From Herbidospora yilanensis (GTDB taxonomy: Bacteria > Actinomycetota > Actinomycetes > Streptosporangiales > Streptosporangiaceae): a stretch of DNA of 64,000 nt. Both the position numbers and the translations under genes were made by a program. Shown here piece by piece: positions 7,484 through 16,484 of this stretch (positions are counted from its first letter, which is position 1; every line of letters begins with the position of its first letter). Location of the stretch: the NCBI RefSeq assembly GCF_001570565.1, contig NZ_BBXE01000020.1:186001-250000 (forward strand), written 5' to 3'. A model generated the notes under the pieces. It saw nothing but the letters and a program-made list of their open reading frames with translations, had not been told where the DNA came from and did not search any database.

Positions 7484-9085
7484 GTGCACAGAGGTCTCGT
7501 GCGGCTGCTGCCACGCCGCCACCTGACGGTGTGCCTGGGCGCGGCGGTGGCGGCCGGGCTGCTGGTCCTGGTGCAGGCCGAACTGCTCGCCGGGGTGTTG
7601 TCGGGGCGGTTCGCCGTCGGCGTCCTGGGCTGGCTGGCCCTGGTGATCGCGGCCCGGGGCGCGCTGGGCTGGGTCCAGGGCGTGGCGGCAGGGGCCACCG
7701 CGAGCGGGGTGAAGTCGGAGCTGCGCCATCGGCTGCTGCGCCGCTTCCAGGGCATGAGCCCGGCCGAGACCCGCTCGGGCGAGCTGGTGACGCTGACCGG
7801 CCGGGGCCTCGACGCGCTCGACCCCTACCTGACGGGCTACCTGCCGTCGATCGCGGTGGCGGCCGTGGTGCCGCTGGCGGTGATCGTCCGGTTGTTCGCC
7901 GCCGACCTGACGACCGCGCTGATCGTGCTGGTCACGGTGCCGCTGATCCCCGTCTTCGGCGCGCTGGTCGGCCTGACGACCAAAGAGGTGACCGAGCGGC
8001 AGTGGGCCGCCCTGTCCCGGCTGGGCGGCCACTTCCTCGACGTGGTGCGGGGCCTGCCGACCCTGCGGGCGTTCGGCCGGGCCCGCTACCAGGCGACCGT
8101 GATCCGCGACGTCGCCGGCGCCCACCGCTCGGCGACGATGAAGACCCTGCGGGTGGCGTTCCTGTCGTCGCTGGTGCTGGAGCTGGTCGCGTCCCTGTCC
8201 CTGGCGCTGGTCGCGGTGCCGGTGGGCCTGCGGCTGCTGTCCGGGTCGCTCGACCTGACGACGGCCCTGCTCGTGCTGCTGCTCGCCCCCGAGGCCTACC
8301 TGCCGCTGCGCGCGATGGGCACCCGCTTCCACGCCGCCATGGAGGGCGTCACCGCCGCCGACCAGGCGTTCGCCCTGCTCGAAGGGGCCGAACCGGCCGC
8401 CCCGCGCCCCGCGGTCGTCGACGAGCGGGTGCCCGAGATCCGCCTCGACGGCGTGACCGTGCGCTACCCCGGCCGCGACGACCCCGCCCTCCGCGACGTG
8501 TCCCTCACCATCGCCCCCGGCGAACGGGTCGCCCTGGTCGGCGAGAGCGGCGCGGGGAAGAGCACCCTGCTCCACCTCCTGCTGGGCTTCGTCACCCCCT
8601 CCGAGGGCCGGGTCCTGGTCGGCGGCGTCGACCTGGCCACCCTCGACCTGGAGAGATGGCGTCGCCACCTGGCCTTCGTCCCCCAGCGCCCCCACCTGTT
8701 CGCCACCTCGGTGGCCGGCAACATCTCCCTCGACGGCGCGGCCTCCCCCGAGGAGATCCGCGCCGCGGCGGTCGCCGCCCAGGCCGACGCGTTCGTCACC
8801 GACCTGCCCGAGGGCTACGACACCGTCATCGGCGAACGCGGCGCCGACCTGTCGGCCGGCCAGCGCCAGCGCCTGGCCCTGGCCCGCGCCTTCTGCCGCC
8901 CCGGCGCGGGCCTGCTCCTCCTCGACGAACCCACCGCCCGCCTCGACGGCCGCAGCGAGGCGGCGGTCATCGAGGCCACCCGTGCCCTGTCCGAGGGCCG
9001 CACCGCGGTGATCGTCGCCCACCGCCCGGCGATGATCGCCCTGGCCGACCGGGTGATCAGAGTCGACGACGGAGTGATCAAGTGA
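7484..9085 (+). CDS. cydD: Thiol reductant ABC exporter subunit CydD
   Basis: 533 residues, GTG start ten bases after cydB. Type IV ABC exporter half: about six membrane helices in residues 1-300, then a nucleotide-binding domain with Walker A GESGAGKSTLL, Q-loop FVPQRPHLF, signature LSAGQRQRLALARA, Walker B LLLLDEPTARLD and the H-loop in IVAHRP. With CydC it exports cysteine/glutathione to the outer face of the membrane, needed for bd oxidase assembly in E. coli. Its stop overlaps the cydC start by four bases (GTGA), so the two are translationally coupled. Confidence 0.93.
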   Translation: MHRGLVRLLPRRHLTVCLGAAVAAGLLVLVQAELLAGVLSGRFAVGVLGWLALVIAARGALGWVQGVAAGATASGVKSELRHRLLRRFQGMSPAETRSGELVTLTGRGLDALDPYLTGYLPSIAVAAVVPLAVIVRLFAADLTTALIVLVTVPLIPVFGALVGLTTKEVTERQWAALSRLGGHFLDVVRGLPTLRAFGRARYQATVIRDVAGAHRSATMKTLRVAFLSSLVLELVASLSLALVAVPVGLRLLSGSLDLTTALLVLLLAPEAYLPLRAMGTRFHAAMEGVTAADQAFALLEGAEPAAPRPAVVDERVPEIRLDGVTVRYPGRDDPALRDVSLTIAPGERVALVGESGAGKSTLLHLLLGFVTPSEGRVLVGGVDLATLDLERWRRHLAFVPQRPHLFATSVAGNISLDGAASPEEIRAAAVAAQADAFVTDLPEGYDTVIGERGADLSAGQRQRLALARAFCRPGAGLLLLDEPTARLDGRSEAAVIEATRALSEGRTAVIVAHRPAMIALADRVIRVDDGVIK

Positions 9086-10767
9086 CCTCTTCGGTGATCT
9101 GGAACCGGCGGCTGCTGGTCGCCGCGCTGGCCGGGTCGGCGGCCGACCTGGCCGGGCTCGGGCTGATCGCCTCCGCCGCCTGGCTCATCACGCGGGCCGC
9201 GCAGCAGCCCGAGCTGGCCGCGTTGTCGGTGGCGATCGTGGCGGTCCGGGCGTTCGCGACCTCGCGCGGCGTCTTCCGCTACGCCGAGCGGCTGTCCGGC
9301 CACGACGTCGCGCTGCGGGCGCAGGCGGCGACCCGGGAACGCCTCTACGACGCGCTCATCCCGGCCGGGCCGCTCTCCCACCGGGGCGCCGACCTGCTGA
9401 GCCGGATGGTCGACGACACCGACGCGGTCCAGGACCTGCTCGTCAGGTGTCTCCTCCCGGCCATCGCCGCACTGGTCACCGGGGTGACGGCCGTCGTCAT
9501 CGCCGCCTTCCTGCTGCCGCTCGCGGCGGTGGTGCTGGCGGCCGGGCTGGCCGTCGCCGGGGTGCTGCTCCCGGCCGCGACCGCCGCACTGGCCCGCCGG
9601 TCGACCACCCGGCTGGCGCCCGCGCGGGCCGACCTGGCCGCCCACACCGCCGACCTCGTGCACGGGTCGGCCGACCTGGCCGCCTACGGCGCGACCGGGC
9701 GGGCCCTGGCCGCCGCCGCGGCGGCCGACGACCGGCTGGCCCGGCTGGAACGCGGGCAGGCCCGGGTCAACGCGACCGCGCTGGCGGCCGGGGTGCTGGT
9801 GCAGGGGCTCACCGTCGTGATCGTGGTGGCCGTGGCCAAGGCGCTCGACGCCGGTTCGATCGCGACCGCCGTGCTCGCCCTGACGGCGCTGGTGACCTTC
9901 GAGCCGGTGCTCCCGCTGGCGGCGGCCGGCGAACGGCTGACCGGGGTGCTCGCGGCGGTCCGACGGCTGCGGGAGATCGAGGCCACTCCCCCGGCGGTGC
10001 CCGCCCCGGCCGATCCGCTGCCCCGGCCCACGGGGCCGCTGACGGTCGTGGTCGACGACCTGGTCGTCCGGCACGGCGACCGGCCCGCCCTCGGCGGGGT
10101 CAGCCTGACGCTCACCCCCGGGAAGCGCGTGGCCGTCGTCGGCCCGAGCGGGGCGGGCAAGAGCACCCTGCTGTCGGCGCTGATGCGGACCGTCGACGTC
10201 GTCTCGGGAAGCATCACCGTCAACGGCGCCGACCTGCGCCGGATCTCCCCCGACGACGCCCGCGCCATGATGACGGGCCTCACCCAGGACCCCTACGTCT
10301 TCCAGACCACCTTCCGCGACAACCTTCGCCTCGCGGGCCCCGACGCCGGCGACGCCGACCTCGCGCGGGCGGTCAGGGAGGCCAGGCTCGACACGTTCGC
10401 CGACCGGGCCGGCTGGGACGTCCAGCTCGGCGAAGACGGCCGCACCCTGTCGGGCGGCCAGATCCAGCGCCTCGCCCTGGCCCGCGCCCTCCTCTACGAC
10501 CCCCCGGTCCTCCTGCTCGACGAACCCGCCGAGGCCCTCGACGAGACCACGGCCGACGCCCTGATGACCGACCTCCTCGACGCCACCCGGGGCCGCACCA
10601 CCCTCCTCGTCACCCACCGGCTCCGGGGGCTGGAGGCGGTCGACGAGGTCGTCGTCCTGGAAGACGGCCTGGTGGTCCAGCGCGGGACCCACGCCGAACT
10701 CGTGGCGGCCGACGGCTACTACCGCGAGTTGTGGGAGGCCGAGAACATGGTCCGGAGACGGCCGTAG
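9082..10767 (+). CDS. cydC: Thiol reductant ABC exporter subunit CydC
   Basis: 561 residues, GTG start overlapping the cydD stop. Partner of CydD in the heterodimeric exporter. The N-terminal part carries the CydC-like ASAAWLITRAAQQPELAALS and FRYAERLSGHD; the nucleotide-binding domain has Walker A GPSGAGKSTLL, signature LSGGQIQRLALARA, Walker B PVLLLDEPAEALD and H-loop LVTHRL. Last gene of the cyd operon; a convergent terminator follows at 10868. Complete and with no sign of damage. Confidence 0.93.
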   Translation: MTSSVIWNRRLLVAALAGSAADLAGLGLIASAAWLITRAAQQPELAALSVAIVAVRAFATSRGVFRYAERLSGHDVALRAQAATRERLYDALIPAGPLSHRGADLLSRMVDDTDAVQDLLVRCLLPAIAALVTGVTAVVIAAFLLPLAAVVLAAGLAVAGVLLPAATAALARRSTTRLAPARADLAAHTADLVHGSADLAAYGATGRALAAAAAADDRLARLERGQARVNATALAAGVLVQGLTVVIVVAVAKALDAGSIATAVLALTALVTFEPVLPLAAAGERLTGVLAAVRRLREIEATPPAVPAPADPLPRPTGPLTVVVDDLVVRHGDRPALGGVSLTLTPGKRVAVVGPSGAGKSTLLSALMRTVDVVSGSITVNGADLRRISPDDARAMMTGLTQDPYVFQTTFRDNLRLAGPDAGDADLARAVREARLDTFADRAGWDVQLGEDGRTLSGGQIQRLALARALLYDPPVLLLDEPAEALDETTADALMTDLLDATRGRTTLLVTHRLRGLEAVDEVVVLEDGLVVQRGTHAELVAADGYYRELWEAENMVRRRP

Positions 10768-10867
10768 CGGGGCGGACCGGGCGCGGCCGGTCGGCGCCGC
10801 TCACGGGGGCGGCCCCGGAGGCGGCGGGCGGGGCCGGGCGGGCGGAGCCGTAACGGAGAAAAGAGAA

Positions 10868-10904
10868 GACCGGCGGCGCCCCCAACCGCGAGGCGCCGCC
10901 GGTC
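10868..10904 (-). terminator. Convergent terminator between cydC and htrA-like gene
   Basis: Thirteen-base perfect stem GACCGGCGGCGCC / GGCGCCGCCGGTC with an 11-base loop. On the minus strand it is followed by the T-rich TTCTCTTTTCT, so it best fits the protease gene at 10937, but it can also stop cydC read-through. Confidence 0.75.
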
Positions 10905-10936
10905 CTTCCCTGTCCCCTACCCGAGAGATCTCCGCG

Positions 10937-12343
10937 TCAGCTCGTCGTCTTCTCCTCCAGAGTGATCGTCGCCGTGTTCGCCTGACCGTTCCGCACGTAG
11001 GTCACGGTCACCTTGGTCCCCGGCTGGTGGCCGCGGACGATGCCGACGACGGTCTCGCCCGCGTCCACGGGGGTGTCGTCGACCTTGGTGATGATGTCGC
11101 CCTGCTGCAGGCCCGCCTTGGCCGCGGGGCTGTTCGGCTCGACCGACGACACCAGGGCGCCGGCGGTGTCGCCGGTGGCGTCGCCGACGCTCACGCCCAG
11201 GTAGGCGTGGACGGCCTTGCCGGTCTTGATGAGCTGGTCGGCGACGTTCCGCGCGGTGTTGATCGGGATCGCGAAGCCGACGCCGATGTTGCCGTTGCCG
11301 CCGCCCGAGGTGGCGATCGCGGTGTTGATGCCGATGACCTGGCCGGCCGCGTTGACCAGGGCGCCGCCCGAGTTGCCGGGGTTGATCGCCGCGTCGGTCT
11401 GGACCATGCCGCCGATCGTCGTGGTCGGGTCGGCCTGCTGCTCCTGCTGGCCGAAGCCGCCGCCCCAGCCGGGGGGAAGCTGCTGGCCGCCGCCACCGCC
11501 ACCGCCGCCGGAGGTGACGGTGCGGTCGAGGGCCGAGACGATGCCCGAGGTGACCGAGCCCTCCAGTCCGAGGGGGCTGCCGATCGCCAGGACGGAGTCG
11601 CCCACCTGGAGGGCGTCGCTGTCGCCGAGCGAGGCGGCCGTGAGGCCGGAGACGCCGGTGGCGCGGATGACCGCGATGTCGGTCGTCGGGTCGGTGCCCA
11701 CGAGGGTGGCGGGGATGGTCCGGCCGTCGCTGAACTTGACCGCCATCTGGGCGTTCTGCCCGGCGCCGGCGACCACGTGGTTGTTGGTGAGGATCAGTCC
11801 GTCGGCCGAGAGGATCACGCCGGAGCCCTCGCCCTGTCCCTGCTGCGAGGTCACGGTGATCATGACGACCGAGGGCTGCACGGCCTTGGCGACCGCCGCG
11901 ATCGTGCCCTTCGCGGGCATCGCCGCCGAGCCGTTGCCCTGCGCGTTCACCACCGGGCTGGCCAGCACCGGGGTGCCGTCGTCGTTCATCGCGTTGGTGA
12001 TGAGGGCCCCTGCGACCCCACCGCCCACCGCCACACAGGCTAGGGCGAGGATCGAGACGCCCCGCTTCCAGGCCCGCCCGTCGGACCGCTGCCGGGGAGG
12101 CTCCGGCGGGACCGGCGGCAGGCCGTAGACGGCGGTGTCGCCGACCGGGCTCGCGCCGACGTGTCCCTGGATGGGGCCCGGCTGGTGCGGAGGCGGGGGC
12201 GGCGCGAAGCTCGGGGCGGACTGCTCGCCCCGGTAGTCGCCGTACTGCGGGGCCCGCCGGCCGAACTGGCTCCAGCCGCGCCCCTCCAGGACCTCGGTGG
12301 TCCCCTGTTCGTTCTCCCGCTCGTCAGCGCTCATCTCTGCCAT
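10937..12343 (-). CDS. HtrA/DegP-like S1C serine protease with PDZ domain
   Basis: 468 residues. Cytoplasmic, Pro-rich tail (residues 1-90), one membrane helix (about 93-117), then an extracytoplasmic trypsin-like domain with the triad His in LTNNHVVAG (about 188), Asp in TTDIAVIRA and Ser in GNSGGALV. A Gly-rich loop lies in the middle of the protease domain, and a PDZ domain covers roughly 370-460 (AYLGVSVG, GLQQGDIITKVDDTPV). It probably degrades misfolded envelope proteins. ATG 12343 and ATG 12334 are both possible; the AAGGGG upstream is better spaced for the second. It lies downstream of the acyl-CoA ligase on the same strand, with a 110-base gap. Confidence 0.92.
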   Translation of the reverse strand: MAEMSADERENEQGTTEVLEGRGWSQFGRRAPQYGDYRGEQSAPSFAPPPPPHQPGPIQGHVGASPVGDTAVYGLPPVPPEPPRQRSDGRAWKRGVSILALACVAVGGGVAGALITNAMNDDGTPVLASPVVNAQGNGSAAMPAKGTIAAVAKAVQPSVVMITVTSQQGQGEGSGVILSADGLILTNNHVVAGAGQNAQMAVKFSDGRTIPATLVGTDPTTDIAVIRATGVSGLTAASLGDSDALQVGDSVLAIGSPLGLEGSVTSGIVSALDRTVTSGGGGGGGGQQLPPGWGGGFGQQEQQADPTTTIGGMVQTDAAINPGNSGGALVNAAGQVIGINTAIATSGGGNGNIGVGFAIPINTARNVADQLIKTGKAVHAYLGVSVGDATGDTAGALVSSVEPNSPAAKAGLQQGDIITKVDDTPVDAGETVVGIVRGHQPGTKVTVTYVRNGQANTATITLEEKTTS

Positions 12344-12453
12344 CCCCTTACCGAATCCCGGCTCCTTCGGGCCGGTGGTTCTAAGATGGCAAACCGCCGA
12401 TAAGGCCGGCTTAAGCGATCACCCCGCTGACCTGGCGAAACCGAACATCCACC

Positions 12454-13980
12454 TTATTTGTGCTGCTCCGGCCAGTATTCGTCGCGCAAAATTCGTTTGT
12501 ACAACTTGCCGGTGGGGTGCCGGGGCAGCTCCGTGCGGAAGTCGACCGACCTCGGGCACTTGTAGTGGGCCAGCCGTTCCCGGCAGTACACGATCAGCTC
12601 CGCCTCCAGCTCCGGCCCGGCCGACGCGGGGTCGGCGGGCTCCACGACGGCCTTGACCTGTTCGCCCATCTCCTCGTCGGGCACCCCGAAGACGGCCACG
12701 TCGGCGACCTTCGGATGGACGGCCAGCAGGTTCTCCACCTCCTGCGGATAGATGTTCACCCCGCCCGAGATGATCATGTAAGAGCTGCGGTCGGTCAGGT
12801 AGAGGAAGCCCTCCTCGTCGAGATGGCCGATGTCCCCGAGCGTCGACCAGCCCCGCCCCTTCGGGTCGTGCGCGGCGGCGGTCTTCTCCGGGTCGCCGTG
12901 GTAGACGAACGTCGGCCCGCCGGACAGATAGACGACGCCGGTCTCCCCCGGGCCCAGTTCCTCGCCCTGGGGGTCGAGGATGTGCGGCACGCCGAGCAGC
13001 GGCCGTCCGACGGTGCCCTTGTGGGTGAGCCAGTCGTGCGGGCCGGCGTAGACGAAGCCGTTGCCCTCGGTGCCCGCGTAGTACTCGTGGATGATCGGGC
13101 CCCACCACTCCATCATCCGCTCCTTGACCGGCACCGGGCAGGGGGCGGCGGCGTGGATGGCGTACGCGAGCGTGGACAGGTCGTATCGGGACCGGGTCTC
13201 GGCCGGGAGCTTCAGCAGCTTGATGAAGTGGGTCGGCACCCACTGGGAGTGGGTGACGCCGTGCTTCTCGATGGCGGCGAGCGCCTGTTCGGGGTCGAAG
13301 CGCTCCATGACGACGACCGTGGCGCCGAAACGCTGGAAGGTGAGCGAGTAGCGCAGCGGGGCGGCGTGGTAGAGCGGCGCGGGTGACAGGTAGACGCTGT
13401 CGGCCGTGGGGGCGAACAGGAAGCCGATCAGGTTCATCAGCGGGCCGGGCACGTCGAGCGGCTGGCCGGTCCAGTTGGGCTTGACGCCCTTCGGCCGCCC
13501 GGTGGTGCCCGAGGAGTAGAGCATGTCCATGCCCTGCACCTCGTCGGCCACGGGGGTGACGGGCATGGGGGCGACCGCGGTTTCGTACGAGAGGAAGCCG
13601 GGCACCGTGCCGTCGAGCATGAGCCGGAGCGGCGGGCCGGTCACCGCGGCGGCCGTCTCGGCGCACGCCGCCGAGCTGACGAACGCCTTCGCCCCGCAGT
13701 TCTCCACGATGTAGGTCAGCTCGCCCGCCTGGAGCCGCGAGCTGATCGCCGTGTAGAGCAGCCCGGACCGGTGCGCCGCCCAGGCGACCGCGAGGAAGAG
13801 CGGATGGTTCTCCAGCATGAACGCGATGTGGTCGCCGGGCCGCAGCCCGGCCTCGCGCAGCAGGTGGGCGAGGCGGTTGGACTCCTCGTCGAGTTCCCGG
13901 TAGGTGACCACCCGGCCGGAACCGGCCATGATCACGGCGGGTTTGTCAGGGCTCACTGCGGCGACGGCACCCGGATACAT
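12454..13980 (-). CDS. Acyl-CoA synthetase (AMP-forming, FadD-like)
   Basis: 508 residues, ANL superfamily. It activates a carboxylic acid as acyl-AMP and then acyl-CoA. The P-loop is YSSGTTGRPKG, followed by the A5-type YAGTEGNGF, then GWSTLGDIGHLDEEGF and YMIISGGVNIYPQEVE, and the C-terminal catalytic Lys in HPTGKLYKRIL. Length and motif order are normal for FadD-type ligases, and it resembles actinobacterial FadD4-like enzymes. Substrate chain length cannot be read from sequence. It is monocistronic or read together with the downstream protease gene; a terminator of the secreted-protein gene lies just upstream. Confidence 0.9.
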   Translation of the reverse strand: MYPGAVAAVSPDKPAVIMAGSGRVVTYRELDEESNRLAHLLREAGLRPGDHIAFMLENHPLFLAVAWAAHRSGLLYTAISSRLQAGELTYIVENCGAKAFVSSAACAETAAAVTGPPLRLMLDGTVPGFLSYETAVAPMPVTPVADEVQGMDMLYSSGTTGRPKGVKPNWTGQPLDVPGPLMNLIGFLFAPTADSVYLSPAPLYHAAPLRYSLTFQRFGATVVVMERFDPEQALAAIEKHGVTHSQWVPTHFIKLLKLPAETRSRYDLSTLAYAIHAAAPCPVPVKERMMEWWGPIIHEYYAGTEGNGFVYAGPHDWLTHKGTVGRPLLGVPHILDPQGEELGPGETGVVYLSGGPTFVYHGDPEKTAAAHDPKGRGWSTLGDIGHLDEEGFLYLTDRSSYMIISGGVNIYPQEVENLLAVHPKVADVAVFGVPDEEMGEQVKAVVEPADPASAGPELEAELIVYCRERLAHYKCPRSVDFRTELPRHPTGKLYKRILRDEYWPEQHK

Positions 13981-14018
13981 GACCGAACATTACTCGGTGA
14001 TCGTCGGGCGGGAAAGGA

Positions 14019-14050
14019 AACGGCCCGCGCCGGGATTGGCGCGGGCCGTT
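14019..14050 (-). terminator. Intrinsic terminator of the Lys/Trp-rich secreted protein gene
   Basis: Thirteen-base perfect stem AACGGCCCGCGCC / GGCGCGGGCCGTT with a six-base loop. On the minus strand it is followed by TCCTTTCC. It lies 36 bases after the stop of the secreted-protein gene and before the acyl-CoA ligase start. Confidence 0.8.
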
Positions 14051-14086
14051 CAGCAGACCGCTCAGTCCACCGTTCGGGGGTGCCGG

Positions 14087-14656
14087 TCAGGCGGCTTCGT
14101 AGACCGGCGACCAGGGGCCGTAGAAGCCCTTGGGACCGAAGAAGTTGCCGCGGGAGACCTGGACGTCGATGGTGTTCACGTCGGTGGCGCCGAACCCGAA
14201 CCAGTCACCGCCCTTGTCGCAGTTGCGGAACTTCTTGAAGGAGGTGTGGCCGTCGAAGTCCTCGATCTTGAAGACGGCCCAGGCGCACTCGTACTTCTTG
14301 TCGCCCCACCACTTGTGGTTGGTGAGCTCGCCCTTGACCGAGACCTTGGTGTAGTCGACCCACTTCCAGGACCACTTCTTGTCCCACTTCCAGCCGACGA
14401 TCTTGCACTTCTTCTCGCCGTGCTTCCACCAGCACTTCTTGATGGGCTTCTTGAACTTCTCCCAGTACCAGACCTTCTTCTTCTCGTGGTCGAGGACGTA
14501 CTTGCCCTCGGCCTCGGCCTTGTGGTCGGCGGAGAAGTAGGGGCCCCAGTCTCCGACGAAGGGGGAGGCACTGGCGGCCGTCGGCGCGACCACGGCGCCG
14601 GTGATGAGGGCGGCCGCGACGCCGCCGCTCACCAGGAGCTTCTTGATGAATCGCAT
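14087..14656 (-). CDS. Secreted Lys/Trp-rich hypothetical protein
   Basis: 189 residues. ATG 14656 has GAGAGGAA seven bases upstream and gives a Sec signal peptide: MRFIKKLL, a hydrophobic core AAALITGAVVAP, and a likely cut after ASA near residue 31. The mature part is unusual: its first half is packed with Lys, Trp and aromatics (KKVWYWEKFKKPIKKCWW, GWKWDKKWSWKWV), while the last 50 residues are neutral to acidic. Four Cys could form two disulfides. No catalytic motif is visible. The cationic, Trp-rich composition suggests binding to an anionic surface (cell wall, lipid or polysaccharide), which is inference. Single gene with its own terminator. Family not recognised. Confidence 0.8.
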   Translation of the reverse strand: MRFIKKLLVSGGVAAALITGAVVAPTAASASPFVGDWGPYFSADHKAEAEGKYVLDHEKKKVWYWEKFKKPIKKCWWKHGEKKCKIVGWKWDKKWSWKWVDYTKVSVKGELTNHKWWGDKKYECAWAVFKIEDFDGHTSFKKFRNCDKGGDWFGFGATDVNTIDVQVSRGNFFGPKGFYGPWSPVYEAA

Positions 14657-14757
14657 TTCGGATTCCTCTCGGGACGAGGAGTTTGACAGGTAAAGGAATA
14701 AACCGTCCCGATAGCGGGTCAGTAGCGACCGGCTTGAAGCTCGCTTTAAAACGCAGG

Positions 14758-15387
14758 TCACACCACGCGGATGAAACTCAGCGCACGTTCCCGCAGCTCA
14801 GGAGAGGCGGTCGCGGCCGAGCCCGAAGTGAAGGGTGGGGCGGGGTCATACTCGATGGCCAGTTGCACGGCCCTGGCGGTGTCCTCGTCACGCAGGAGGG
14901 CGAGCAGGGTCAGCGCCATGTCGACGCCGGCCGACACCCCGGCGGCGGTGACGACCTTCCCCTGCGTGACGACGCGCCCGGCGGCCGGGACGGCGCCGAA
15001 GGCCGCGAGCTGATCGTGGAAGCCCCAGTGGGTGGTGGCCGGGAGGCCGTCGAGGACCCCGGCGTGGGCGAGGAGGAAGGCGCCGCTGCACACCGAGGCC
15101 GTCCACGCCGAGGTGCGGTGGGCCGACCGGATCCACTCGATCAGGCGGCGGTCGCCGAGCGCCCCGACGGTGCCCGGACCACCCGGGACGAGGACCACGT
15201 CGGGGTCGGGCAGGTCGTCGTAGGTCGCGGTCGCGGTGATCGACAGGCTGTCGCGGTCGTCGACGACCGGGCCCGGCTCACCCGCCACGAAGGCGACGGT
15301 GACGCCGGGCGCGAAGGCCATGACGGTGTAGGGGCCGACCGCGTCGAGGGCGGTGAAGCCGGGGTAGAGGGGGATGGCGATGCGCAC
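14758..15387 (-). CDS. DJ-1/PfpI family protein, isonitrile hydratase-like
   Basis: 209 residues. Glutamine-amidotransferase-like fold: nucleophile elbow ASVCSGAFLLAHAG with Cys near residue 100, PGGPGTVG in the second strand and ATTHWGFHDQL after the elbow. The ATTHW motif and pairing with a GlxA-type regulator point to the isonitrile hydratase (InhA) branch rather than proteases. It starts 14 bases after the regulator gene, so it is the second gene of a two-gene operon. The reaction in this organism is not known; hydration of an isonitrile or a glyoxalase-like activity are options. Confidence 0.85.
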   Translation of the reverse strand: MRIAIPLYPGFTALDAVGPYTVMAFAPGVTVAFVAGEPGPVVDDRDSLSITATATYDDLPDPDVVLVPGGPGTVGALGDRRLIEWIRSAHRTSAWTASVCSGAFLLAHAGVLDGLPATTHWGFHDQLAAFGAVPAAGRVVTQGKVVTAAGVSAGVDMALTLLALLRDEDTARAVQLAIEYDPAPPFTSGSAATASPELRERALSFIRVV

Positions 15388-15401
15388 TCAGTGCTCCCTG
15401 T

Positions 15402-16358
15402 CTAATGGTCCTTGTCTCGGAACCGGCGCCGGTAGTCGCCGGGGGAAACACGCAGGTGCCGGCGGAACACCCGGTAGAGGCTCCCGGGCAGGCCGAGGCC
15501 GGTCCGCCGGGCGACGACGTCGAGGGGTTCGTCGGTGGTCTCCAGCAGCCGCCGGGCGGCGCCGGTGCGGGCGATCTCGACGTACCGGCCGGGGGGCATG
15601 CCGGTCTCGTCGGTGAAGACCCGGGAGAAGTGCCGTTCGCTCAGGTTCATCCGGCGGGCCAGCGCCGGGACGCTGAGGTCCTCCTCCGGGTGCTCGTCGA
15701 TCCAGGTCTGCAGCTCCTTCAGGGGCTCACTTCTCGGTACGGCCTGGATCGGCGCCGAGAACTGCGACTGCCCGCCGGGCCGGTGGAGGTAGACGACCAG
15801 CCCCCGGGCGACCTCGCGCGCGACGCGGTGGCCGTGGTCGTCGGCGACCATCGCCAGCGCGAGGTCGATCCCGGCGGTCACCCCGGCGGAGGTCCAGACG
15901 TCGCCGCTCCTGACGTAGATCGCGTCGGCGTCGGTCTCGACGGCCGGGTAGCGCCGGCTCAGCTCCCCGGCCGACAACCAGTGGGTGGTGGCCCGCCCGC
16001 CGTCGAGCAGCCCGGCCTCGGCGAGCAGGAACGCCCCCGTGCAGACCGATCCGGTCCGCCGGGCCCCCGCCGCCAGCCGGCGCACCCCCGCCACCAGGCG
16101 AGCGTCGCGCAGGTGGTCGTCGACGGTCGGCCCGCCCGCGACCAGCAGCGTGTCGATCGGCCCGGCGACCTCGTCGATCGGGGTCTCCACCAGCGTGGCC
16201 AGCCCGTTCGACGACCGGACCGGCCCCGCCGCGACGGCGGTCACCTCCAGCGTGTACGCCGCCCTCCGGGACACCAGCCCGGCGGTGGCGAACACGTCGG
16301 CCGGACCGGCCAGATCCAGGTGCTGGAACCCTTCGGTGATGACGCAGACGACCCGCAT
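15402..16358 (-). CDS. GlxA family AraC-type transcriptional regulator
   Basis: 318 residues. The N-terminal 190 residues are a DJ-1/PfpI-like domain with GSVCTGAFLLAEAG and ATTHWLSAGEL, close in sequence to the downstream enzyme. Residues of about 220-318 are a double helix-turn-helix AraC domain (LARRMNLSERHFSRVF, GLPGSLYRVFRRHL). ATG 16358 is preferred to 16400 because it starts directly with the beta-strand MRVVCVIT and has AGGA upstream. It probably senses a ligand in the DJ-1 domain and activates itself and the DJ-1 enzyme gene 14 bases downstream. Confidence 0.9.
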   Translation of the reverse strand: MRVVCVITEGFQHLDLAGPADVFATAGLVSRRAAYTLEVTAVAAGPVRSSNGLATLVETPIDEVAGPIDTLLVAGGPTVDDHLRDARLVAGVRRLAAGARRTGSVCTGAFLLAEAGLLDGGRATTHWLSAGELSRRYPAVETDADAIYVRSGDVWTSAGVTAGIDLALAMVADDHGHRVAREVARGLVVYLHRPGGQSQFSAPIQAVPRSEPLKELQTWIDEHPEEDLSVPALARRMNLSERHFSRVFTDETGMPPGRYVEIARTGAARRLLETTDEPLDVVARRTGLGLPGSLYRVFRRHLRVSPGDYRRRFRDKDH

Positions 16359-16435
16359 GCCCCCATCCTGCGAGTCGCCGCCCGGCGGCCGCAACGACAC
16401 GAACCTTGCAGATCAGGACATGACCGGGACATGAC

Positions 16436-16470
16436 GAAGGGGGCCTCCCCTGTCCCGGGAGACCCCCTTC
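16436..16470 (-). terminator. Intrinsic terminator of lon
   Basis: Fourteen-base arms GAAGGGGGCCTCCC / GGGAGACCCCCTTC with one mismatch and a seven-base loop, 14 bases after the lon stop on the minus strand. It also insulates the GlxA operon that follows. Confidence 0.75.
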
Positions 16471-16484
16471 GCGCTCGGAGGAGA

